6,132 nt of DNA from Fidelibacterota bacterium (GTDB taxonomy: Bacteria > Fidelibacterota > UBA2242), in contig JAUSPJ010000231.1 in NCBI GenBank assembly GCA_030655795.1, forward strand, positions 1 to 6,132, read 5' to 3'. Position 1 is the stretch's first letter; each line of letters opens with the position of its first letter. Made by a program: the position numbers and the translations under genes. Below, piece by piece: positions 1-5,323 of this stretch. Below the pieces are notes generated by a model. It was not told where the DNA came from and did no database searches. It saw only the letters and a program-made list of their open reading frames with translations.

Positions 1-1
1 A

Positions 2-259
2 GGCACATCCATCGAGGATTTTATCATTAATCTGAAATCGGAATTTCTGGATAATGTTTATCTTCAGCAGAACTCCGTTGATTCCGTGGACGGCGCCACA
101 TCACCGGAGCGTCAGAAGCACGTGTTCAATTACGTTTATAATGTCCTGACGCAACAGTTCAGCCTGAAGGAAAAAGACGAAGCCCGGAATTTCTTTAATA
201 AATTACGGCAGCTGTTCATCGATTGGAATTACATCGATATGAAGGACGTCGAATTTTAG
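2..259 (+). CDS. atpA: V-type ATP synthase/ATPase catalytic subunit A, C-terminal fragment (5' end outside the window)
   Basis: The first 85 codons seen are the end of the catalytic, nucleotide-hydrolysing subunit of the soluble A3B3 head of a V/A-type ATPase. What is visible is the all-helical C-terminal domain: the stretch YLQQNSVDSVD, then RQKHVFNYVYNVL, then ARNFFNKLRQLFIDWNYID, a pattern characteristic of bacterial A subunits. The Walker A motif and catalytic residues lie upstream of the window. The frame is open from base 2 and ends with TAG at 257-259. If that TAG were read through, translation would run only 20 more codons to TAA at 320-322, overlapping the B start, with no family resemblance that I recognise, so it looks like a true stop. 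Subunit B follows after 46 bases, in the usual A-B order. Recognised from family pattern and context rather than a search. Confidence 0.88.
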   Translation, partial: GTSIEDFIINLKSEFLDNVYLQQNSVDSVDGATSPERQKHVFNYVYNVLTQQFSLKEKDEARNFFNKLRQLFIDWNYIDMKDVEF

Positions 260-289
260 AAACAGGAATCCAGGATAACCCAATTGATT

Positions 290-294
290 GAGGA
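290..294 (+). promoter_or_regulatory. Ribosome binding site of subunit B (decides the start)
   Basis: GAGGA lies 11 bases before the ATG at 306. A longer reading from the TTG at 288 would place this purine tract inside the coding sequence and leave that TTG without a site of its own. The ATG at 306 gives a protein beginning MQKVYNKI, like other bacterial B subunits. It is therefore preferred. Confidence 0.6.
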
Positions 295-305
295 AAACTC
301 AGACA

Positions 306-1607
306 ATGCAGAAGGTGTATAATAAAATATTAAGTGTGACCGGGAATGTTATCACGGTCAAAGCGGAAGGAATCGCCAACGAAGAGCTGGCGGAGATCAG
401 TACATCCCGCGGCAAATCGCTGGCCCAGGTGATCAAACTGGATCACGATATTGTGTCGCTGCAGGTGTTTGCCGGCAGCCAGGGAATTGCCACCAATGAC
501 GAGATTCGCTTTTTGGGGAATCCCATGCGGGTCACCTTTTCCGATGACATGCTCGGCCGGATTTTCAACGGCAGCGGCGTTCCCCGGGACAAAGGCCCGG
601 CGCTGGCGGAAAACCTGATCGAGATCGCTGGTCCGTCGGTCAATCCGGCGAAGCGGATTATCCCGCGCAATATGATCCGAACGAATATTCCCATGATCGA
701 TTTGTTCAATTCGCTGGTCGTTTCCCAGAAGTTGCCGATTTTCTCGGTCTCCGGTGAACCCTATAACGAACTGCTGGCGCGCATCGCTCTGCAGGCGGAG
801 GTGGACTTGATCGTATTGGGCGGGATCGGTCTGAAATACGATCAGTATATGTATTTTAAGAATACCCTGGAAGAGGGCGGCGCACTCAGTCGTTCGATTT
901 TCTTTATCCATACAGCCTCCGATCCGATCGTGGAAGGCCTGATGGTGCCGGATCTCTGTCTGGCGGTGGCGGAGAAATTTGCTCTGAATGGTAAGAATGT
1001 ATTGGTGCTGCTGACCGACATGACCAATTTTGCCGACGCCCTGAAAGAAATTGCCATTACCATGGAACAGGTTCCCTCGAACCGCGGTTATCCCGGCGAT
1101 CTTTACTCCCAGCTGGCATCCCGTTACGAAAAAGCAGTGGACTTTGACGATGCCGGTTCGGTGACAGTACTGGCGGCGACGACCATGCCCGGTGACGATG
1201 TCACCCATCCTGTTCCCGATAATACCGGCTACATTACCGAAGGACAATTTTACCTGCGCAATGGCCGGATCGAGCCATTCGGTTCCCTGAGCCGTCTGAA
1301 ACAGCAGGTCAATGATAAAACCCGCGACGATCACCGCGCCATTATGGACGGACTGATTCAGCTCTACGCGCAATACAACGAGACCGAAGAAAAACGGGCA
1401 ATGGGTTTCCGGATGAGCGAGTGGGACAAGAAATTGCTGAAATACGGCAAACTTTTCGAAGCCAACATGATGGACCTTTCGGTGAACATTTCCCTGGAAA
1501 ACGCCCTGGATAAGGGCTGGGAAATCCTGGCCGAATGTTTTACCCCCGAAGAGACCCGGATGAAAACCGACCTGATCACGAAATTCTGGCCCGAGGAAGC
1601 GAAGTAA
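306..1607 (+). CDS. atpB: V-type ATP synthase/ATPase non-catalytic subunit B
   Basis: 433 residues, normal for bacterial B subunits. B alternates with A in the A3B3 head and contributes to the nucleotide sites without hydrolysing ATP itself. The N-terminal beta-barrel (about 1-70) includes GNVITVKAEG. The nucleotide-binding fold has the degenerate P-loop equivalent SGEPYNELLARIA at about 149-161, with no GKT, as expected for B. Further on are LLTDMTNFADALKEIA (235-250), PSNRGYPGDLYSQLASRYE (257-275) and the ATPase alpha/beta signature-like PDNTGYITEGQ (304-314). SLSRL at about 327-331 contains Arg330, in the position of the arginine finger that B supplies to the A active site; KTRDDH follows. 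The start is ATG 306, with GAGGA upstream; an in-frame TTG at 288 is less likely. The TAA stop shares its last base with the ATG of subunit D, which indicates coupled translation. No truncation or frameshift is seen. Confidence 0.95.
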   Translation: MQKVYNKILSVTGNVITVKAEGIANEELAEISTSRGKSLAQVIKLDHDIVSLQVFAGSQGIATNDEIRFLGNPMRVTFSDDMLGRIFNGSGVPRDKGPALAENLIEIAGPSVNPAKRIIPRNMIRTNIPMIDLFNSLVVSQKLPIFSVSGEPYNELLARIALQAEVDLIVLGGIGLKYDQYMYFKNTLEEGGALSRSIFFIHTASDPIVEGLMVPDLCLAVAEKFALNGKNVLVLLTDMTNFADALKEIAITMEQVPSNRGYPGDLYSQLASRYEKAVDFDDAGSVTVLAATTMPGDDVTHPVPDNTGYITEGQFYLRNGRIEPFGSLSRLKQQVNDKTRDDHRAIMDGLIQLYAQYNETEEKRAMGFRMSEWDKKLLKYGKLFEANMMDLSVNISLENALDKGWEILAECFTPEETRMKTDLITKFWPEEAK

Positions 1608-2218
1608 TGGCGAAGATTCGTTTGACCAAAAACGAATTGAAAAAGCAGAAGGAAGCGCTCAAGCGCTTTACCCGCTATCTGCCGACGCTGGAGTTGAAAA
1701 AGACCCAGTTGGTGGCGGAGATTCGGCTGATTTCCCAGCAGGTCGATAAAATAATTGATGAGATCAACCGCTTTGAGAAAGAGATTTTCCACTGGGTGGA
1801 TGTTTTCGGCGAAGACATTGATATCAGCGTGTGGTTCTCTGTGGAAGAGCTTGTGACCAACAGTGGAAACATTGCCGGGATTGATATCGAAATATTTGAA
1901 AACGTCATATTCAAAGACGAAGAATACGATCTCTTCGAAACCCCGTTGTGGGTGGACAAGGGCATTGAGGCCTGTAAGGAAAAGATTCGCCAGCAGCTGA
2001 AGATTAAGACCCTGGAAAAGCAGATGGCCGTTTTGCAGGAAGAGCTTCGGATTACGGTGCAGCGAATAAATTTGTTTGATAAAGTAAAGATACCGGAAGC
2101 CAGATAGAATATCCGCGTGATTCAGATTTACCTCGGCGATGAGCGAACTTCGGAAGTGGTGCGCGGAAAAATCTCCAAGGCCAAGATACAGAAAAAAAAG
2201 GAGCTGGCAGCGGCATGA
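1607..2218 (+). CDS. atpD: V-type ATP synthase/ATPase central-stalk subunit D, interrupted by an in-frame TAG at 2105-2107
   Basis: Subunit D is the rotating axle whose paired N- and C-terminal helices sit inside the A3B3 head and transmit torque to the membrane ring. The N-terminal helix is typical: MAKIRLTKNELKKQ, then RYLPTLELKKTQL. A globular middle has NIAGIDIEIFENV (88-100) and LFETPLWVD (109-117), followed by a long C-terminal helix to NLFDKVKIPEA (155-165). By the standard code the protein stops after 166 residues at TAG 2105-2107. The same frame then continues with NIRVIQIYLGDE, VVRGKISKAK and a Lys-rich tail for 36 codons to TGA 2216-2218. This is the normal D C-terminus, and the total of 203 residues matches the family. 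The start ATG overlaps the B stop by one base, with GAGGA at 1593-1597. The full-length TGA overlaps the ATG of subunit I (ATGA). A 166-residue product would lack the end of the C-terminal helix and is probably not functional. Identity is certain; whether full-length protein is made is not. Confidence 0.9.
2105..2107 (+). other. In-frame amber (TAG) codon inside subunit D
   Basis: TAG stands between the Ala-Arg at 165-166 and Asn-Ile-Arg-Val. As I recall the family pattern, D subunits have a glutamate here (IPEAKENIR-like), so a single GAG-to-TAG change explains it. Reading frame and family resemblance continue undisturbed on the far side to the next stop at 2216-2218. The cause may be nonsense mutation, base error, suppression or recoding; the sequence alone does not decide. 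Confidence 0.85.
2198..2203 (+). promoter_or_regulatory. Ribosome binding site of subunit I, inside the D tail
   Basis: AAGGAG lies 11 bases before the ATG at 2215 and supports that start. It sits within the C-terminal codons of D, directly after a run of eight A at 2192-2199. Ribosomes finishing full-length D would pass over it and end in the ATGA overlap. Ribosomes stopping at the TAG at 2105 would end 107 bases short of the I start. Confidence 0.6.
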
Positions 2219-4065
2219 TCGTTCCGATGCAAAAAGTAACCCTGTTTATCAGCGCCCGCCATCAGGATGGGGCGTTGAAAGAACTGCGTAAGCTGGGCGT
2301 GGTTCATATCCAGCATGTCAAAGCGCCGGTATCGGAAGATATTTCTCAATTGGAAATAGCACTCAGCGATGTGGATAAATGCCTGCTGATTCTGAACAGT
2401 GACGGACAATCTGTTGCCGATATAAAAAGCACTGGTATTAAAGCCAAAGAAATCGTAGCCGAAGTCCTGGCCCTGTCGGCCGAAAAACAGCAGCTGGCCG
2501 GCCAGATTGAAGAGAAGAAAAGCCTGGTTGACTGGTTCGAAAACTGGGGTAAAGTTTCCGCAGTGGACATTGAAGCGCTGCATGAAAAGGGCGTGTTTAT
2601 CCGGCTCTACAATGTTGATAAAAATCTACTGAAAACGCTGCCCGAAGGCTCTTTCGCTGAAATCATTTATGAAGAAAAAACCCAGGCAAGAATCGCCCTG
2701 ATATCGGAATCCGCCGATGCGCGTCTGGATGTTAAAGAAGATTTTTCCCCGCAGGACGATTGGGATACCATTACGATGGAACTGGCGTCCTTAGCGGCCC
2801 GGTCGGAAGACATTGAACATCGATTAACAGAATTGACTGAGACAATAAATCCAATTTTAACCTATAAAGCAGACCTCGAAAAACGACTGGAGTTCGCACG
2901 GGTGAAGTCCGGGATGCAGGATCTGAATGAAATCGTCTACCTGCAGGGCTATTGCCCGGAGGAAAAGGCTGCAAATTTGCTCAAGGCTTCTGAGAAGGAG
3001 AGTTGGGGTATTCTTAGCGAGGAACCGGCAGCAACCGACAATCCACCGACACTGGTCAAACCCAGCTGGTGGGCGCGGATCATTCAACCGGTGTTCAGTT
3101 TTCTGGGCACAGTACCGGGATACCGGGAGTACGATATCAGCCAGTATTTCCTGGTTTTCTTTGCGCTGTTTGTCGCCATGATCATCGGCGATGCCGGTTA
3201 TGGTGTGATTTTCCTGTTGATCAGTATCTTTGCCCATTATAAATCCGTGCAAAGCGGTCAGTCTCTGCCGCTGGCAATCAAGCTTTTTTATGTATTGAGC
3301 CTGACGACAATTGCCTGGGGGACAATCACCGGCAACTGGTTTGGTTCCGTGCAGATCGCGGCGCTGCCCTTTTTCAAAGCATTAACGATGCCACAATTAG
3401 CCACTTTCAAGGAGCTTTTCCCGGATTTGGATATCAATCCGCAGCAGAATGTCATGTTTATCTGCTTTGTGATTGCGATCGCTCATCTGGGGCTGGCGCA
3501 CATTCTGAACTTTGTTAAACATTTTCCCCAATTGAAATGTATTGCCAGCCTGGGCTGGTTCTCTCTGTTTTTCGGACTGTTTTTTCTTGTTCTGAACCTG
3601 GTACTGGGTATGGAAATGCCCGTCTTTGCCACTCCGACGGCAGGTGCCGGGTTGATCCTGGTCGTTTTGTTTATGAACCAGGAAAAGGGGATTAATTTCT
3701 TTAAAGGTGTGGTATTAGGATTGGGGGGCGCATTCAACACCTTCTTAAATGCGATCAGTTCATTTTCCAATATCATTTCCTATATCCGTCTCTTTGCCGT
3801 TGGGCTGGCGTCGGTGGCGATTGCTACCAGTTTTAACGGGATCGCAGCGCCGATGATGAAAGGCGCCGGGATACCGGCAGCGATTCTGATATTGATTATC
3901 GGACATGGATTGAATATCGTGATGGGATTATTGTCAGTCATTGTCCATGGTATCCGCCTTAATGTACTGGAATTCTCCGGTCAGCTGGGCATGGAATGGG
4001 CTGGTTATGAATATAAACCGTTCAAAGAAAATGATAAAAGTATAACAGAAAGGGAAATAAAATGA
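2215..4065 (+). CDS. atpI: V-type ATP synthase/ATPase membrane stator subunit I (a-type subunit)
   Basis: 616 residues, usual for bacterial subunit I, which anchors the peripheral stalk and provides the ion half-channels beside the K ring. The N-terminal cytosolic half (about 1-300) begins with the family opening MIVPMQKVTLF and LRKLGVVHIQHV. The membrane half starts near GYREYDIS (302-309) and has about seven or eight hydrophobic segments. These include YFLVFFALFVAMIIGDAGYG (311-330), AWGTITGNWFG (367-377) and ISYIRLFAVGLASVAIATSF. Arg525 in SYIRLFAVGLA corresponds to the essential Arg735 of yeast Vph1, and Arg581 in VHGIRLNVLEF to the second conserved Arg799. Both functional arginines are therefore present. 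The start ATG has AAGGAG 11 bases upstream and overlaps the full-length D stop. The TGA stop overlaps the K start by ATGA, so I and K are translationally coupled. No damage is seen. Confidence 0.94.
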   Translation: MIVPMQKVTLFISARHQDGALKELRKLGVVHIQHVKAPVSEDISQLEIALSDVDKCLLILNSDGQSVADIKSTGIKAKEIVAEVLALSAEKQQLAGQIEEKKSLVDWFENWGKVSAVDIEALHEKGVFIRLYNVDKNLLKTLPEGSFAEIIYEEKTQARIALISESADARLDVKEDFSPQDDWDTITMELASLAARSEDIEHRLTELTETINPILTYKADLEKRLEFARVKSGMQDLNEIVYLQGYCPEEKAANLLKASEKESWGILSEEPAATDNPPTLVKPSWWARIIQPVFSFLGTVPGYREYDISQYFLVFFALFVAMIIGDAGYGVIFLLISIFAHYKSVQSGQSLPLAIKLFYVLSLTTIAWGTITGNWFGSVQIAALPFFKALTMPQLATFKELFPDLDINPQQNVMFICFVIAIAHLGLAHILNFVKHFPQLKCIASLGWFSLFFGLFFLVLNLVLGMEMPVFATPTAGAGLILVVLFMNQEKGINFFKGVVLGLGGAFNTFLNAISSFSNIISYIRLFAVGLASVAIATSFNGIAAPMMKGAGIPAAILILIIGHGLNIVMGLLSVIVHGIRLNVLEFSGQLGMEWAGYEYKPFKENDKSITEREIK

Positions 4066-4484
4066 ATATTGGATTGATAGGACCTGCTGCCGCATTGGGT
4101 CTGGCTGCTGGCGGATCGGCATTAGGTACCGGTATTGCCTCACAAGCTGCCATAGGTAGCTGGAAAAAATGTTTTGCTAACAACAAACCGGCGCCCTTCA
4201 TGTTGGTGGCCTTTTCCGGTGCGCCGCTTACGCAGACAATCTACGGATTTCTCCTGATGCAGTTTATTAATGCAAGCGTAAAGGATCCGTTGACTCTCCT
4301 GGCTGCCGGTCTGTTCGGTGGTTTGGCTATTGGCCTCTCTGCTCTTTTTCAGGGCAAGGTGGCAGCTCGCGCCGCCGATGCTCTGGCGGAAACCGGCAAA
4401 GGTACGGCAAACTATTTCATGGTCATCGGTATTGTGGAAACTGTGGCGCTGTTTGTGATGGTTTTCCTGCTCTTGATACTGTAA
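4062..4484 (+). CDS. atpK: V-type ATP synthase/ATPase proteolipid rotor subunit K
   Basis: 140 residues forming two helical hairpins, i.e. four membrane segments at about 3-33, 44-70, 76-100 and 116-140. This is the duplicated form of the proteolipid that makes the ion-carrying ring turned by subunit D. The Gly/Ala-rich first helix (AALGLAAGGSALGTGIAS) and third helix (GLFGGLAIGLSALFQGK) are typical. The ion-binding carboxylate is Glu126 in GIVETVALFV of the fourth helix. The equivalent position of the first hairpin is non-acidic (APLTQTIYG), as usual for bacterial K, so there is one carboxylate per four helices. Thr57, Gln58 and Gln97 match Na+ ligands of the Enterococcus hirae ring. The start ATG is within the ATGA overlap with I, and a purine tract AAAGGGA at 4049-4055 lies 6 bases upstream. 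It is the last gene of the operon in this window; no coding frame follows for over 800 bases. Confidence 0.94.
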   Translation: MNIGLIGPAAALGLAAGGSALGTGIASQAAIGSWKKCFANNKPAPFMLVAFSGAPLTQTIYGFLLMQFINASVKDPLTLLAAGLFGGLAIGLSALFQGKVAARAADALAETGKGTANYFMVIGIVETVALFVMVFLLLIL

Positions 4485-4522
4485 ATAAATCCGGAAATAA
4501 TTATTTTTATAAAGTATTTGTT

Positions 4523-4540
4523 TCATGAGCTCACTCATGA
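4523..4540 (+). repeat. Hairpin just behind the operon
   Basis: TCATGAG and CTCATGA form a perfect 7-bp stem around a CTCA loop, 38 bases after the K stop. There is no T tract after it, so it is at best an mRNA 3' end stabiliser or a weak, factor-dependent terminator. Confidence 0.45.
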
Positions 4541-4559
4541 CACATTCATAAAGTAGCTC

Positions 4560-4603
4560 CTGCCACAACCATTTTAATTCTTAGCAGCCGTCCCTTGTGG
4601 CAG
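4560..4603. repeat. 9-bp inverted repeat
   Basis: CTGCCACAA at 4560-4568 is matched exactly by TTGTGGCAG at 4595-4603, with 26 bases between. It lies directly upstream of the first 35-bp direct repeat and may belong to the same repeated element. Confidence 0.45.
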
Positions 4604-4615
4604 CTGTATGTGTTC

Positions 4616-4650
4616 ATTCTCGTTCCGGGGCGGAATGTCCGTATCGGTTG
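4616..4650. repeat. 35-bp direct repeat, copy 1
   Basis: Identical base for base to 4748-4782, 132 bases downstream. Within it CGTTCCG (4621-4627) and CGGAATG (4631-4637) pair over a GGG loop with one G-T wobble. A smaller CCG-TAT-CGG dyad follows at 4639-4647. A compact hairpin unit of this kind is typical of dispersed REP-like elements. Confidence 0.75.
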
Positions 4651-4747
4651 GGATACTACACCGCAATCCCATCTCAACGGCGGGAACCTGTGTTTGTGAA
4701 ATAGGAAAGCCGCGAAGACTCCAGGACACGAAGAATAATTAGACGTT

Positions 4748-4782
4748 ATTCTCGTTCCGGGGCGGAATGTCCGTATCGGTTG
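4748..4782. repeat. 35-bp direct repeat, copy 2
   Basis: Exact second copy of 4616-4650. The same hairpin is at 4753-4769 (CGTTCCG, GGG loop, CGGAATG). The flanking bases differ on both sides of the two copies, so the repeat boundary is sharp. Two copies separated by 97 bases do not fit a CRISPR array. Confidence 0.75.
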
Positions 4783-4817
4783 TAGAGCAAGAGCCCTGCA
4801 ACCATAATAAAGCTTCT

Positions 4818-4870
4818 TCTGGCTACGGAGTAGTCCGCAGGACTTCCGATGGAACAACCCCGTAGCCAGA
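4818..4870. repeat. Branched palindrome: 11-bp outer stem enclosing two hairpins
   Basis: TCTGGCTACGG (4818-4828) is perfectly complementary to CCGTAGCCAGA (4860-4870). Inside are two perfect small hairpins in tandem: AGTCC-GCA-GGACT (4832-4844) and TTCC-GAT-GGAA (4844-4854), sharing one base. The whole folds as a three-way junction on either strand. It could be a mobile-element end, a REP-like element or a structured RNA. No known RNA family is recognised. Confidence 0.6.
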
Positions 4871-4887
4871 GCACGGAAACATGGTGC
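4871..4887. repeat. Short hairpin next to the branched palindrome
   Basis: GCAC (4871-4874) and GTGC (4884-4887) can pair around a 9-base loop. It stacks directly against the 11-bp stem ending at 4870 and precedes the terminator-like hairpin. The stem is short and could be chance. Confidence 0.25.
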
Positions 4888-4896
4888 GCAAGTTTC

Positions 4897-4937
4897 ATCC
4901 CCACGGTTCAAACCGGGGATTAATCTTTTTTATTTTT
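4897..4937 (+). terminator. Terminator-like hairpin with T tract
   Basis: ATCCCC (4897-4902) pairs with GGGGAT (4915-4920), and GGTT (4905-4908) with AACC (4911-4914) inside, leaving AC bulged. Five bases later come TTTTTT (4926-4931) and TTTTT (4933-4937). This is the best rho-independent terminator candidate after the ATPase operon, although it lies over 400 bases beyond K and the T tract is slightly detached. Confidence 0.45.
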
Positions 4938-4971
4938 GCGCTAATTTTAAATGTGCCGGATCAAAACATTA

Positions 4972-5012
4972 ACCACCCCTGCCTGCCGTCTGGCGGGCAA
5001 TTATTAGGTGGT
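4972..5012. repeat. Nested inverted repeat
   Basis: An outer stem ACCACC (4972-4977) / GGTGGT (5007-5012) encloses an inner 8-bp stem TGCCTGCC (4980-4987) / GGCGGGCA (4992-4999). The inner stem has one T-G wobble and a GTCT loop. It is stable and GC-rich in an AT-rich surrounding. It could be a second transcription end signal or another dispersed palindrome; there is no T tract. Confidence 0.5.
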
Positions 5013-5078
5013 GTAGAACGGAAAACGGAAGCCGGAAAAAGCGTGAATCGTGAAATGTGATTTTCAGTCAAAAATCTA

Positions 5079-5101
5079 CCCCAACGGGGCTCTTTCGGAG
5101 C
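5079..5101. repeat. Two small adjoining hairpins
   Basis: CCCC-AAC-GGGG (5079-5089) and GCTC-TTTCG-GAGC (5089-5101) lie back to back. Each stem is only 4 bp, so this is weak evidence for structure. It is listed because it continues the row of palindromes in the spacer. Confidence 0.2.
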
Positions 5102-5286
5102 AATCTGAAATATAAAATCTCAAATCTAATATCTACGATTTTATCCCCCATTTCCATAGTGACAATAACGCCGGAGTTGGCTATATTAAGTTCAGTTCGA
5201 TATCCGAGATGATTTATTGACCAATTTCTTCCAAATATTTACTAATCCCAATGCTGATACGGGGAATCCGGTGCACAATATGTGCT

Positions 5287-5315
5287 TTCAAAAACTAAAA
5301 TTCAAACCTTATAAC
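5287..5315 (+). promoter_or_regulatory. Possible promoter of the secreted-protein gene
   Basis: TATAAC at 5310-5315 matches a -10 box in five of six bases. TTCAAA at 5287-5292 matches a -35 box in four of six, with a 17-base spacer. Transcription would begin at about 5322, almost at the ATG at 5324, implying a nearly leaderless mRNA. That fits the absence of a Shine-Dalgarno sequence. Such matches arise easily in AT-rich DNA. Confidence 0.25.
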
Positions 5316-5323
5316 AGCTATAT

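Larger units (their letters stand above)
4485..5323. other. Long intergenic spacer rich in palindromes and repeats, no supported gene
   Basis: 839 bases separate subunit K from the next gene. I find no reading frame with a credible start, ribosome binding site and protein-like composition on either strand. The content is a succession of inverted repeats, one 35-bp direct repeat in two copies, a terminator-like hairpin and, toward the 3' end (about 5100-5160), an AT-rich stretch with recurring AAATCT/AATATCT words. The density of palindromes resembles REP-like or MITE-like dispersed elements more than ordinary untranslated sequence, but no transposase is in view. Confidence 0.6.

Noticed and set aside
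288..305. TTG at 288 as the start of subunit B
   Set aside because: It would put the GAGGA ribosome binding site inside the gene and add six residues not expected at the B N-terminus. ATG 306 is better supported.
257..322. Readthrough extension of subunit A past its TAG, which would support general TAG recoding
   Set aside because: Only 20 further codons exist before TAA, they overlap the B ribosome binding site and start, and they show no recognisable family sequence. A already ends at a typical place.
330..1373. A 347-codon open frame on the minus strand opposite subunit B
   Set aside because: It lies wholly antisense to a well-conserved gene, its composition is rich in His, Arg and Gln as expected from a shadow frame, and it has no ribosome binding site or recognisable domain.
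1535..1606. Upstream ATG at 1535 as the start of subunit D
   Set aside because: The extra 24 residues (MFYPRRDPDENR...) overlap the end of B in another frame and do not resemble D, whose N-terminus MAKIRLTKNE begins at 1607.
2108..2214. A separate small gene between D and I
   Set aside because: The stretch has no start codon of its own at a sensible place and is recognisably the C-terminus of D in the same frame.
4616..4782. CRISPR array
   Set aside because: There are only two repeat copies, separated by 97 bases, with no regular spacers and no cas genes in view.
4546..4911. A 121-codon minus-strand frame in the spacer containing a repeated QPIRTFRPGTR peptide
   Set aside because: The peptide repeat is simply the 35-bp DNA repeat whose 132-base period keeps the frame. 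The frame also runs through palindromes, is Arg/Cys-rich and has no credible start.
4897..4920. tRNA T-arm, because GGTTCAAACC resembles the T-loop consensus
   Set aside because: The flanking bases do not form a 5-bp T stem, and no acceptor stem, D arm or anticodon arm can be placed upstream. The segment is better explained as a terminator-like hairpin.
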